Positions 53,459-63,700 of a stretch of 64,000 nt of DNA are shown here, piece after piece. The stretch spans positions 94,218 through 158,217 of the forward strand of contig CAJUAF010000001.1 of NCBI GenBank assembly GCA_910584365.1, given 5' to 3'. The DNA is from an uncultured Muribaculaceae bacterium. GTDB taxonomy: Bacteria > Bacteroidota > Bacteroidia > Bacteroidales > Muribaculaceae. Below the pieces are notes generated by a model. That model saw nothing but the letters and a program-made list of their open reading frames with translations, was not told the DNA's origin and ran no database searches. A program made the translations under genes and the position numbers. The stretch's first letter is position 1, and every line of letters begins with the position of its first letter.

Positions 53459-53914
53459 ATGCGACTCTTTAAATTCTTACCCGCCGGAGTGCTTGCCCTG
53501 GTCCTGGCAGCCTGCGGAGGCAACGCTTCCGAGGGCACAGCCACAGCCGACGCCGCAACTCCCGCCGCAGCCAAGACTGCCGTAAAAACTCAGAAAAGCC
53601 CCGTTATCGTCCTGGAAGCCGGACAGCAACTGCCGGTGGCCGACGGAAAACTTATGGTAATCGACTTCAACGCCACCTGGTGCGGTCCCTGCCGTAAATT
53701 CGCGCCCCATTTCGACAAGGTAGCCGAGAAATATTCTTCGAAAGCCAAATTTGTCAGTGTCGATGTCGACAAGCTGCCGCAACTGGCCGCCATGTACGGC
53801 GTCCAGGGGATCCCGACAGTAATATATATATCGCCGGACGGCACCGTGGATCAGTCGGTCGGCTACATGACCGAAGCCGAATTCGATGCCCGCGTGGCCG
53901 GTCTGCTCCGATGA
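53459..53914 (+). CDS. Thioredoxin-fold lipoprotein
   Basis: A 151-residue lipoprotein (LPAGVLALVLAAC, lipid Cys19) with an Ala/Thr-rich linker and a thioredoxin domain: VIDFNATWCGPCRKFAPHF with active-site WCGPC, and cis-Pro in QGIPTVIYI. Expected to reduce or shuffle disulfides in the periplasm. The frame extends to 53411, but only ATG 53459 gives a proper signal peptide. Confidence 0.9.
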   Translation: MRLFKFLPAGVLALVLAACGGNASEGTATADAATPAAAKTAVKTQKSPVIVLEAGQQLPVADGKLMVIDFNATWCGPCRKFAPHFDKVAEKYSSKAKFVSVDVDKLPQLAAMYGVQGIPTVIYISPDGTVDQSVGYMTEAEFDARVAGLLR

Positions 53915-53980
53915 CGTTCCCGGCGACTGTCGCCGGGGCGTCCCGAAGCCCCGTATTCCTGACCTTAAACGTATGACACC

Positions 53981-55528
53981 ATGATAACACAGAGCCTTGC
54001 AAAAGGAGCGGAGCAGGTAAAGGAGTGGTTCTGCGACCCTGACACCGCGATGAATCTCCGGGAAGCAATGCTTCTCGATATATTTACCAGGATGCGGCAG
54101 ATGTGTCCTCCCGGCTACGCCTTTTTCGATCTTCCGGTTCCGGAGGAGGTAGGCTTCGACGAAGAGGGGAGACTGACGACTGTTATTTCAGGCGAACCTT
54201 ACCTCATGAAATCTCCGGCAGAGGGTCAGGATCATGCGTTGTCGGTCAATCTCGAAACATATTCGCAGCTGACCGCGCAATGGTGTGTATATCTGCCGTT
54301 AACAGACCTGGATGCCAGTCCGCTGCTCGAGGAACTGTCTGTCATGACCGATTATGATCTGAATGAGGACGATATGGGCCGCTTCATTGTCCCCCGGTTA
54401 ATGGCAGGCTATACGTCCTCCTCAGATTTCCTGGAAGGGTACCAGAGCCTTGAGGAATGTTGGAATCCAGGACTGCGCACAACGCGCACAACGGGTAAGA
54501 AGGAAGTGGACAGCCAGTTCCGAAGCTACCCGCAGGATGTTAAAATCCAAATGCTTATACGATTTTTCAAGGAGTATGCGGACAGTCTTTACATCGGGGA
54601 CCTCGAGATAACCACCGACCCTGACGGGAGCCATCCTTTCCTCCTGATACCCCCCAACGACGCTCCTTTCGACTATCTTACGGACGTCGAACACCCGTAT
54701 TACTGGTGGCGGGATGTTATGGAAAGGACACTGGAAGTTGACTCTTACGAGAAAATGGCGGCAGTCAACCCGGTCCTCGGAGAACTGTATTTCTGTGCCG
54801 GGCACTACACGGGCCCGTCATACGACAGCCTGGGAATATCCCGTCTGTTCGGGGAACTGCTCAAGCGTCTTGACAATTACGACCCGGCCGCTCCGGAGAA
54901 ATTCACGGAGGGGCGCGAGAGTTCGGTCACTCTTTATGAGCGGACTATACAGTCCTGCAGGGACTATCTGGCCCTGTCGACGGAGCAGCGTGCTGAAATG
55001 TGGCTCGACTTTTTCCGCAATACCCGGGGGTTGCCTGACACTACGCCGCCCCAGGGTATCCACACTGATGCCGAAGGACATCCGCGCCTGGAAGTATTAC
55101 CCATGCAGAAGGAACCGATTCAGATGTCTCCGTTTCTCTTCGCCGTCTTATTGCTGGAGGCGATGGAGAGGATGGTTAACTCACAAAAACAGCAGGAACC
55201 ACGGAAGGACAGTTTCCAGGAGGTCATCGAAGAACTCAGGCTACTGCGCGGAGCCGACCCCGGCAAGGAGGTCTATCAGCCTCTTACGGAGCATATTGAC
55301 GATCCGGAAACCAATGTCCGGAATTTCTTCCGCAATTACAGAAGCAGCCGTAAAGCCATTACCCGGTTCCGGAATCGCGAGTGGCAGGAGATTCAGGAAA
55401 GACTGGGAGCCGCCGTGGATTTAAGAGTGGACTCAAGAGGGCTCGTAATGAGCGAACGCTCCCCCGCCGGCCAGATGTTCACTGCTGTCAAGTATGCCAT
55501 CCGGCGTTTATTCCGCTGGCTGTTCTAA
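53981..55528 (+). CDS. Large protein of unknown function
   Basis: A 515-residue soluble protein I cannot place in a family. No signal peptide or membrane segment is apparent. Visible are a strongly acidic middle (PLLEELSVMTDYDLNEDDMGRF), conserved-looking aromatic clusters (DVEHPYYWWRDVMERTLEVDSY; LGELYFCAGHYTGPSYDSLG), a Gln/Glu helix (VNSQKQQEPRKDSFQEVIEELRLLRG) and a basic amphipathic C-terminus (FTAVKYAIRRLFRWLF) that could touch membrane. Its composition is less GC-rich than its neighbours, and it stands alone between the thioredoxin gene and holA. A transferred gene is possible. Confidence 0.65.
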   Translation: MITQSLAKGAEQVKEWFCDPDTAMNLREAMLLDIFTRMRQMCPPGYAFFDLPVPEEVGFDEEGRLTTVISGEPYLMKSPAEGQDHALSVNLETYSQLTAQWCVYLPLTDLDASPLLEELSVMTDYDLNEDDMGRFIVPRLMAGYTSSSDFLEGYQSLEECWNPGLRTTRTTGKKEVDSQFRSYPQDVKIQMLIRFFKEYADSLYIGDLEITTDPDGSHPFLLIPPNDAPFDYLTDVEHPYYWWRDVMERTLEVDSYEKMAAVNPVLGELYFCAGHYTGPSYDSLGISRLFGELLKRLDNYDPAAPEKFTEGRESSVTLYERTIQSCRDYLALSTEQRAEMWLDFFRNTRGLPDTTPPQGIHTDAEGHPRLEVLPMQKEPIQMSPFLFAVLLLEAMERMVNSQKQQEPRKDSFQEVIEELRLLRGADPGKEVYQPLTEHIDDPETNVRNFFRNYRSSRKAITRFRNREWQEIQERLGAAVDLRVDSRGLVMSERSPAGQMFTAVKYAIRRLFRWLF

Positions 55529-55659
55529 ATGCACTCGCCGGGGATTCCACTTCCGGCATCTCCGGGTGCGGGCGAAAGGGGCCGGTCATACGGCAGAAAT
55601 TATTTCAGACAGTTATTTATAATTAAGATGAAAGAGTTGCGCGTTTGACGGGGATTGGC

Positions 55660-55667
55660 TAAATTTG
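55660..55667 (+). promoter_or_regulatory. -7 box of holA
   Basis: TAAATTTG with a TTG 20 bases upstream (55637-55639). About 55 bases before ATG 55723. Confidence 0.55.
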
Positions 55668-55722
55668 CAGTAGAAAAATCCCGGCGCCCTTCCGGCCCGG
55701 GACCGACAATCTGATTCCTGAT

Positions 55723-56781
55723 ATGGCTGATGCAATTACTGCCGATTCGGTAAGGCGCGCGCTCCGCAAGGGGGAAGTGGCACCCGTCTATCTGCTTCAC
55801 GGCGAAGAGGGGTTCTACACCGACCTGATTGCCGGGGAGATAGAGAAACTTGTCTCTCCCGATGACCGCGACTTTGACCTGACGCTGCTCTATGCTCCCC
55901 AGACGGAGCCGGCGGCGGTGGTCGAGGCCGCGCGCCGTTATCCGATGATGTCCGGGCGTCAGGTTGTGATTGTGCGCGAGATTCAGTCGGGTAACCCGCC
56001 CCGGTTCACTCCCACAAGCTACCTCAACGCCCTGGCCGATTACGTCCGTCACCCGTCGGCGACGACAGTCCTCTGTCTCTGCGTCAGGGGAGCCCAGGCC
56101 AAAGGGGCCGAATTCATGAAGGCCATCAAGGAGGGGAACGGTGTTGTCCTGGAATCGCGCAGGCTCAGCGAGAAGATGATTGGCCCGACGGTCTCCAGCT
56201 TCATTGCCGGAAAAGGGCTTACGGTCGACCCGAAAGCCCTGGCGATGCTCTGCGAGTATGTCGGCACCGACCTCTCGCGCCTCTACAACGAAGTCGACAA
56301 GCTGACCGTTACTCTCGGCCAGGGAGCGATGGTCACCCCCGAGGCCGTGGAGCGCAATATCGGCATCTCAAAGGAGTACAACAACTTCGAATTCGTGGCC
56401 GCAGTGGCAGCCCATGATACGGGAAAAACGTTCCGCATCCTGCGCCGCTTCGCCTCCGACCCGAAGAACAATCCCCCGCAGGTGCTGGTTACGAATCTCT
56501 TCAATCTGTTCTCCAATCTGCTGGTGGCCCATTACGCCAAAGACAAATCGGAGCGCGGACTGATGCAGGAACTCGGATTCCGGTGGCCAGGCCAGCTGAC
56601 CGATGTCCGGAAAGCCCTGGGCTGGTGCGGCGCGTGGCAGACAATCGAGATTATATCGCTGCTGCGGGAATTCGACTGCAATTCAAAAGGGAACGGCTCG
56701 CGCCAGGATCCGTTCGATCTGCTCAACGACCTCTGTTTCCACATTCTTAATCCTATCGGCCGCGCGGGAGTCAAATGGTAA
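55723..56781 (+). CDS. holA: DNA polymerase III subunit delta
   Basis: A 352-residue clamp-loader delta subunit that opens the beta sliding clamp. Recognisable features: VAPVYLLHGEEGFYTDLIAGEIEK, the LLYAPQTEPAAVVEAARRYPMMSGRQVVIVRE segment, and the domain III start RNIGISKEYNNFEFVAAVAAHD. Family proteins are AAA+-like without functional ATP binding. The following TPR gene begins 27 bases later. Confidence 0.93.
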   Translation: MADAITADSVRRALRKGEVAPVYLLHGEEGFYTDLIAGEIEKLVSPDDRDFDLTLLYAPQTEPAAVVEAARRYPMMSGRQVVIVREIQSGNPPRFTPTSYLNALADYVRHPSATTVLCLCVRGAQAKGAEFMKAIKEGNGVVLESRRLSEKMIGPTVSSFIAGKGLTVDPKALAMLCEYVGTDLSRLYNEVDKLTVTLGQGAMVTPEAVERNIGISKEYNNFEFVAAVAAHDTGKTFRILRRFASDPKNNPPQVLVTNLFNLFSNLLVAHYAKDKSERGLMQELGFRWPGQLTDVRKALGWCGAWQTIEIISLLREFDCNSKGNGSRQDPFDLLNDLCFHILNPIGRAGVKW

Positions 56782-56808
56782 TCCGCCCCGCGGAACAATC
56801 TGTATGTT

Positions 56809-58221
56809 ATGAAAAAAAAGAATCCGGTATTTCTTCTGTTATTATCCCTGATACTCCCCCTGACAGCGGCCGCCCAGTCCGTTGACGAGGCACGCCAGCT
56901 TGCCGAGGACGGGAATCTGAATGAAGCTGTAACCATGCTGCAGGCTGTCACGGCCGCTGACCCCAAGGATCATCAGGCGGCGCTCCTGCTTGCCGACCTG
57001 TTATGGAACAGCGGCCATGACGCCGAAGCTGACGACATATATCAGGAGTTGCGGAAGAAAGGGGTCCGGCAGGCCACTCTCGCGCTGGCCCGCATCGCCA
57101 TGAGCCGCTACGACACCGACGGGGCGACCGCCCTTCTGGAGGCGTACCGCAAATCGCTGCGCCAGGGGAAACGGCAGGTGGCGGAAGATGAGTCAGGCGA
57201 CCTGGAGGATCGTATCGACCGCATTGCCGAGATGCTTGACCGCGTGCAGAACATCGAGGTTATCGACTCGGTGGACGTCGATGCCGAGGACTTTTTCCGC
57301 CAGTATCCCCTATCTTCAGCCGCCGGACGGCTGGGAGGCCCCGAGATGCTGCCTGAAGGATTCCCCTCCGCACCGCAGACGATGGTATATGTCCCCGAAA
57401 GCGGCAACCGGATGATATGGTCCGCGCCCGACTCCGACGGCAACCTGCGCCTGATGGGGTCGTCGGCCCTTCTCGGCGGAGAATGGGAGGAACCTCTCCC
57501 GCTCGGAGAAGACCTCGGCGACGGCGGGGACGCGGCCTATCCCTACCTGATGCCCGACGGCATAACGCTCTATTATTCCAACGACGGCGATGCCTCCCTC
57601 GGTGGATACGACATCTTCCTTACGCGGCGGGGAGAGGACGGATTTCTCCAGCCGGCAAACGTCGGGATGCCCTTCAACTCCCCCTACAATGATTACCTGC
57701 TGGTAATCGACGAATTTACCGGCGCCGGATGGTTCGCCACCGACCGCAACCGCCATCCCGGAAAAATCACCATCTACACGTTCATCCCCCAGGATCTCCG
57801 CATCAACGTAAGTCCCGACAATCCGGACCTGGCTTCCCTGGCTCGTCTTGACAACATCTCGCTGACCCAAAAGGAGGGCGCCGACTATGCCGCTGTCCGA
57901 CAGGCCATCCGTGACGGTCACGCGATGAACACCCCGGCTGACCTCACCCCGGATTTCCTGTTCGCCCTCCCGGGCAACCGCGTCTACACCTCCCTGGAGG
58001 ACTTCGCCAACCCCAAAGCCCGCGAGGCCATGAAGACCTACCTGGAAAAAGAGCAGAAATTCAACAGCATCCTTGACCGCCTCAGCCAGCTCCGCCGCAA
58101 GTATGCCTCCGGCGACCGCTCCCAGGCTTCCGTCATCCGCCAGATAGAGGACAGCCTCCCCTCGGCCCGCGCCGAACTCGCTTCCCTCCGCGCCGCCGTC
58201 ATCCGCCTGGAGCCCCGCTGA
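56809..58221 (+). CDS. TPR and PD40 propeller-like exported protein
   Basis: A 470-residue exported protein (signal FLLLLSLILPLTAAAQ). An N-terminal TPR-like helical region (about 25-130) is followed by WD40/PD40-like strands (about 190-330) with AYPYLMPDGITLYYSNDGDASLGGYDIFLTRR, and a C-terminal coiled region. Similar layouts occur in PorE/OmpA-associated or gliding proteins, but no OmpA domain is present. Function unknown. Lies 27 bases after holA, likely co-transcribed. Confidence 0.75.
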   Translation: MKKKNPVFLLLLSLILPLTAAAQSVDEARQLAEDGNLNEAVTMLQAVTAADPKDHQAALLLADLLWNSGHDAEADDIYQELRKKGVRQATLALARIAMSRYDTDGATALLEAYRKSLRQGKRQVAEDESGDLEDRIDRIAEMLDRVQNIEVIDSVDVDAEDFFRQYPLSSAAGRLGGPEMLPEGFPSAPQTMVYVPESGNRMIWSAPDSDGNLRLMGSSALLGGEWEEPLPLGEDLGDGGDAAYPYLMPDGITLYYSNDGDASLGGYDIFLTRRGEDGFLQPANVGMPFNSPYNDYLLVIDEFTGAGWFATDRNRHPGKITIYTFIPQDLRINVSPDNPDLASLARLDNISLTQKEGADYAAVRQAIRDGHAMNTPADLTPDFLFALPGNRVYTSLEDFANPKAREAMKTYLEKEQKFNSILDRLSQLRRKYASGDRSQASVIRQIEDSLPSARAELASLRAAVIRLEPR

Positions 58222-58293
58222 TTCCTCTCCCTCCCCCTTTCCGGCCCTTCCCGCCTCTTTCCGAAAATTACCCTTTCTCTCCAAATTCCCCCT

Positions 58294-58328
58294 CGCTGCC
58301 TGTCCTGTGGTCCGCCCATAGGCGGACT
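58294..58328. repeat. 35-bp hairpin repeat, copy 1 (before cstA)
   Basis: This 35-base sequence is identical to 60683-60717. It contains a 7-bp stem GTCCGCC/GGCGGAC (58310-58327) with CATA loop. It sits 20 bases upstream of the cstA ATG, and the other copy lies 25 bases upstream of the STAND gene. Confidence 0.85.
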
Positions 58329-58348
58329 CCCCCTTAAACCAAAAACCA

Positions 58349-59809
58349 ATGACAACCCTTCTCATTTCTCTTGCAATCCTGATCGGAGGCTACTTCCTCT
58401 ACGGCGCCCTGGCCGAAAAAATCTTCGGCACCGACCCTTCGCGCCCGACTCCGGCCGTCACCAACGCCGACGGCGTAGACTTCGTGGTGATGCCTACATG
58501 GAAAGTCTTCCTCATCCAGTTCCTGAATATCGCCGGGATGGGGCCTATTTTCGGCGCCATCATGGGCATAATGTTCGGTCCTGCCGCTTTCATCTGGATT
58601 GTCGCCGGCACAATATTCGCCGGAGCCGTCCATGACTTCATCGCCGCTATGATTTCCCTGCGGGGAGGCGGTCTCTCCCTGCCCGAACTTGTCGGCAACG
58701 AACTCGGCTCAGGTGTCAAACAGCTCATGAGAGGCTTCACCCTGGCCCTCCTAATCCTTATCGGCGCCGTCTTCGTCATCACTCCCTCCCAGGTACTGGC
58801 CCAGCTTACCCCCTCCTGGCTGGACGTAACGGTCTGCGCCGTGCTGATTTTCATATATTATATCCTTGCAACGATGCTCCCCATCGACAAGCTGATCGGA
58901 CGCATCTATCCTCTTTTCGGCGCCGCACTGCTCTTCATGGGAATCGCTCTGCTCGGCTACATGATTTTCAGCGGCATAGAGATTCCCGACGGGTTCGCCG
59001 AGGGACTGCACAACCGCCGGGCCGACGCCGCTTCCGGCACCCATCCCCTTTTCCCCGTCCTCTGCATCACCATAGCCTGCGGGGCCATCTCCGGCTTCCA
59101 CGCCACTCAGTCCCCCCTGATGGCCAAATGCCTGAAGAACGAGCGCCTGGCGCGGCCGGTCTTCTACGGCGCCATGGTGGCCGAGGGTATCATAGCCCTT
59201 ATCTGGGCGGCAGCGGCTATCGCTTTCACCGGCGGATACGAGGGAGTCGCCTCCTATATGGCCCAGGAAGGGCACTCGACCGGCACTTTCGTTACCGACC
59301 TCTCCTTTACATGGCTCGGCACTTTCGGGGGCGCCCTGGCGATTTTAGGGGTAGTGGCCGCTCCGATTTCCACGGGAGACACCGCCCTGCGCAGCGCCCG
59401 GCTCATAATCGCCGAAATATTCCGGATCCCCCAGAAGAAACTGCTCAACCGCATCATGATATGCGCCCCGCTGTTCGTGATGACGTTCATACTGATGATG
59501 GTTGACTTCAATGTCCTCTGGCGCTACTTCGCGTGGTGCAACCAGACGCTGGCTGTCTTCACCCTATGGGCCTGTACGGTATGGCTCGCCCGCCACGGAA
59601 AAGTCTATCTTATCACCCTCGTTCCGGCCCTATTCATGCAGACGGTGACCGTCAGCTACATCCTCCTGGCTCCGCGTCCCGAAGGATTCGGACTTCCCCA
59701 TACGCTTTCCTACGGCATCGCCGCCCTCTCCTGTGTTCTCGCCCTGGCTATGTTCGCTATCTCGCTCCGCGCTCTCCGTTCCGGGCGACTCAAAACCGAC
59801 TTCACCTGA
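58349..59809 (+). CDS. cstA: Carbon starvation protein CstA-family transporter
   Basis: A 486-residue membrane protein of the CstA family with about a dozen helices; FGTDPSRPTPAVTNADGVDFVVMP, NIAGMGPIFGAIMGIMFGP and GFHATQSPLMAKC are family motifs. In E. coli relatives import pyruvate or peptides under carbon limitation. This is the short form usual in Bacteroidetes. hisK-like phosphatase gene follows after 7 bases. The 5' region carries a 35-bp hairpin repeat, possibly regulatory. Confidence 0.93.
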   Translation: MTTLLISLAILIGGYFLYGALAEKIFGTDPSRPTPAVTNADGVDFVVMPTWKVFLIQFLNIAGMGPIFGAIMGIMFGPAAFIWIVAGTIFAGAVHDFIAAMISLRGGGLSLPELVGNELGSGVKQLMRGFTLALLILIGAVFVITPSQVLAQLTPSWLDVTVCAVLIFIYYILATMLPIDKLIGRIYPLFGAALLFMGIALLGYMIFSGIEIPDGFAEGLHNRRADAASGTHPLFPVLCITIACGAISGFHATQSPLMAKCLKNERLARPVFYGAMVAEGIIALIWAAAAIAFTGGYEGVASYMAQEGHSTGTFVTDLSFTWLGTFGGALAILGVVAAPISTGDTALRSARLIIAEIFRIPQKKLLNRIMICAPLFVMTFILMMVDFNVLWRYFAWCNQTLAVFTLWACTVWLARHGKVYLITLVPALFMQTVTVSYILLAPRPEGFGLPHTLSYGIAALSCVLALAMFAISLRALRSGRLKTDFT

Positions 59810-59816
59810 AACAGAC

Positions 59817-60647
59817 ATGGATTTCATCAGACTGCTAAACGGCTCAGAAAAATATAACTTTCACTCCCATACCGAATTCTGCGACGGACGCGCCTCGATG
59901 GAGGCGTTCGCCCGCGAGGTAGTGCGCCAGGGCTTCACCCACTACGGCTTCTCCCCCCACTGTCCGATACCCATCGTCTCCCCCTGCAATATGCTCCGGG
60001 TTGACGTGCCGCGCTATCTCGCCGAGGTAGACCGCATCCGGGAGGAATACGGCGACCGATGCCGGTTCTTCGCCTCGATGGAGGCCGATTATCTCGGCGA
60101 TATCTTCGGTCCGTCGTCGGATGAAATCCAGTCACTCCCCCTGGACTATGTAATCGGCTCGGTCCACTTCATCCCCACTCGCAAAGGAGACTTCGTCGAT
60201 GTCGACGGACATTTCGACTCTTTCCGCCGCAAGATGCGCGACCATTTCGACAACGACATCCGCTACGTCTGCGAGACCTTCTACTCCCAGTCCGCCGCAA
60301 TGATCGACAAAGGAGGCTTCGACATCCTCGGCCACCTCGACAAAATCGGACAGAACGCCTCCTACTTCCAGCCCGGCATAGAGGAAGAACCCTGGTATCA
60401 GGCCCTTGCGGAAGCCCTCATCGACAAGGTCATCGCCTATAACGCCACCAATCCCCGCCGCCCCCTGACCGTAGAAATCAACACCAAAGCCTACGCCGAC
60501 CACTCCGGCCGCCTCTTCCCCCACCCCCGCCACTGGCAGCGCCTCCGCGATGCCGGCATCCCCCTGCTGGTCAACTCCGACGCCCACGTCCCCGCCCTCA
60601 TCGACGCCTCCCGTTCCATCCCCCTCGCCTGGCTCGCCTCCCATTAA
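59817..60647 (+). CDS. PHP-family histidinol phosphatase
   Basis: A 276-residue PHP-fold phosphoesterase. The metal-binding HSHTEFCDGR begins the protein (NFHSHTEFC), with SPHCPIP, ASMEADY, IGSVHFI and NSDAHVP supplying further ligands, as in histidinol-phosphatase HisK/HisJ. It would remove phosphate from histidinol phosphate in histidine synthesis. The frame opens at 59733 inside cstA; ATG 59817, 7 bases after the cstA stop, is the natural start. No other his genes are nearby, so other phosphoester substrates are possible. Confidence 0.87.
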   Translation: MDFIRLLNGSEKYNFHSHTEFCDGRASMEAFAREVVRQGFTHYGFSPHCPIPIVSPCNMLRVDVPRYLAEVDRIREEYGDRCRFFASMEADYLGDIFGPSSDEIQSLPLDYVIGSVHFIPTRKGDFVDVDGHFDSFRRKMRDHFDNDIRYVCETFYSQSAAMIDKGGFDILGHLDKIGQNASYFQPGIEEEPWYQALAEALIDKVIAYNATNPRRPLTVEINTKAYADHSGRLFPHPRHWQRLRDAGIPLLVNSDAHVPALIDASRSIPLAWLASH

Positions 60648-60682
60648 TCAATCTCCCCCTCTTTCCCCCAAAAACTCCCCCG

Positions 60683-60717
60683 CGCTGCCTGTCCTGTGGT
60701 CCGCCCATAGGCGGACT
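60683..60717. repeat. 35-bp hairpin repeat, copy 2 (before STAND gene)
   Basis: Identical to 58294-58328, with the same 7-bp stem. Located 35 bases after the phosphatase stop and 25 bases upstream of the STAND gene ATG. May be a transcribed leader element or a REP-type repeat. Confidence 0.85.
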
Positions 60718-60742
60718 GCCCCGCCTCTTCCCCTTGAATCCC

Positions 60743-63700
60743 ATGAACTCCCGCTATATCCGCTTCTTCATCAGCTCGACTTTCGCCGATATGGGGCGCG
60801 AGCGCAACATCCTGCGGCGCCTCTTCGGGAAATTGCAGACCGAATACCAGGCCCGCGGCTGGAACATCGAATATACCGACCTGCGCTGGGGCATCTCCCG
60901 CGAGGCGGCGCTCGACAACCGCACCATGCGCATCTGTCTCGAGGAACTCCGCCATTGCCGGGAACTCTCTCCACGCCCCAATTTCATCGTTCTCCAGGGG
61001 GAGCGCTACGGCTGGGTCCCCCTCCCCGAGGTAATACCCCAGAACCATATCGACCCTCAGGAATTCCGCTGGCTTTCCCCGCAGCAGAAGAGGATTTTCA
61101 ACCAATGGTACCGCCTGGATGAAAACTTCGCTGACCAGCCGCGCTATCTCCTGCAGCCGCGCGAATGGACGTTCGTCGACGACAATATTTTCCGCGACAA
61201 GGCCGAGAAGCCCCTGCGCGCCATCCTCTCCCGGATTCTCCGCGAGGATGCGAAAGAAATCCTGTCAGTGTCGGCCACCGAGCAGGAAATCCGCGCGGGC
61301 CTCTTCTGCGACCCCGCCAACTTCCCCCATACCCTGATATATAAGAGAACGCTGAAAGACGTTCCTCCCTCCGCCGCCCCCCTGTTTCAGGAACAGGAAA
61401 GCCGCCCCAGGGAACGCATGGAATCCCTGCGTCGTCGGCTCGACAGCCTCAGACATTTCGGCAACACCTTCGACACCTCCCTGTTTTTCCAGGGTTATGA
61501 CTCCGGAGAGTATGACCGGTACCTGGAGAACCACTTCTCAATCCTCCTGCGTAAAATCATCGACCGCCGAATCGCCGAAGCTGAGGCGGAAGCACCCGCC
61601 GGAGAGAACGGCCGCCATCTCGAAATCGCCCGCCGGCGCCGGGGCCGTTTCTACGGCCGAGAGGCATACATCACCGCCCTCCTCTCGCGCCTGACCGACG
61701 ACAGCCACCGTCCCATCCTCCTGCGCGGCGAATCCGGCTCGGGTAAGTCGGCCCTGATGGCCGAACTCGCCAACCGCCTGGAAGCCCTGGGCCACAACGT
61801 CATCCTGCGTTTCTGCGGCGAAACCCCTCTCTCCTCGACAGCCATCGAGCTGCTGGATTCCATCCTGAGGGACCTGCATCTCCGATCCACCAAGTCAGAC
61901 AGACGGCCGCTTCACATCCGCCGCACAGACGATGGATTCTTCGGTTCGGGCATCTCTCCCTGGGACGCGCTGACCACCTACCGTCCCTCCCAACCGCTGT
62001 TCATCCTTATCGATGCGGTCAACCAGACCGCACCGGGGATCTACACAGGGTTTCAAAACCTGAAATGGCTGGATGTCAGGTTGCCCGACAATCTCCATGT
62101 CATTGTCACCACTACCACCGACGGCCATCTTCCCGACCTCTCCGGGGTTGATGTCGAGTCTTTGCCGGGCATTGATGATGACGCCCTGACGATGGTTGTC
62201 GACCTTCTGAAAGAGGAAGGACGCCGTCTGACTGACGGCCAACTGTCCGGCTTGCTTACACTTCTCGCTAAATCCGACCGATCGGCGATATATCTCCGTG
62301 TACTCGCCGGTTATCTCGCGGGCCTCCCCTCCTGGGAGGAGCTTCAGGCGTTTCCTGCGGGTCTGTTTCCCCTCCTTGACTATCTGCTCGACCGGCTGCA
62401 ACAGCCCTCACACCATGGTGTGCTGCTCCCCCGGAAAGCACTCGGTCTGATTCTTGCAGACCGGCACGGCCTGACCGACGAAGAACTCAACGCCCTCCTT
62501 TCCGCCGACCGGGAGATGATGGAGGCGATCCGCGACAACAGTTTCCATGATCTGCGGCAAGCGGGTGTGGAGGGGATCCCGCCGGTCTACTGGTCACGGC
62601 TGAAATATGACCTCGGCACACTGCTGCGCGTATTCCACAGCCCGACAGGTCCGGTCAACACCTTTGCCCACAGCAAGATACGCGAATATGTCCATACGCG
62701 CCTTCCGGAATCGGAAAAAGCCGGTTTCCATCTCGCTCTCTATGATTTCCTGAGACCGCGGATAAACGCCGGCAACCGCCATGCCGTCTATGAAAGTGCC
62801 CGCACGCTACTCGAGGGGGTATGCCGCCGTTTCAACTGCTGGAAAATGGCGCGGGAAGCCGGACAGAACCCCGACAGCGATATGTACGCCGCTCCCCTTG
62901 CGGAGTTGGAACGGCTCCTGACTTCCGATGCGGATTATATCCTGACCAAACGGTGTCTTTTCCCCGACGGACTTCTCGATGATTATTCCGAGGCGATAGA
63001 CCGGCTTGCTATTCCACATCTGAAAAACCGGCTTCTCGCGCTCTCCCGCGAAGTAAGCCAGCTTCCTCTGGAGGGCTCTCCCCGCGACCTCCGCAGATGG
63101 CTCCTCAACGTTCCCGAGCGATGGGAACTGCGCCGCATGATTCTGCCCGACGGACTTTCCGGCGACATTCTTCGGGATCTCTGGCGCGACAACCGTCCGG
63201 AACTTCCCGTGGTGTTTCCCGTCGGAAAGACCGGAGAGTTTCCCGCCCTCTCCTCCGACGGAGAGAGAATCGCTTACGTGGAAGACTTCGGACACAGGGT
63301 CATAACCGAGAATCTTACCGGTAACGACCGCTCATACAGTCTTCGGGCGCGTATCCGCTCGTTTCTGGCCGACCGCACCCTGAGATACCATCTCGCGGCC
63401 CTCGACGGGGAAGGGTTCCTTTACGACTCGGAAGCTAAAGAAACTCTCGTCGATTTCGAGTTTACCGGCTCCCCGCGGATAGCCATTACCCCCGACGGTG
63501 TGTGGTCCATGTTCGAATCCGACAACGAAATCCTGATCTTCAACCGCCTGTCCGGAGAGTACGGCAACTACGAAAACGTATCCGACGGCCACCTTACGGC
63601 GTCGGGGCGCTGGCTCTGGTGTTTCCGGCATAAGGAGGGGAAGCGGATAATCCACCGGATCAACCTTGTGGATCACACCAGTCTCTCTTTCGGCATAGCT

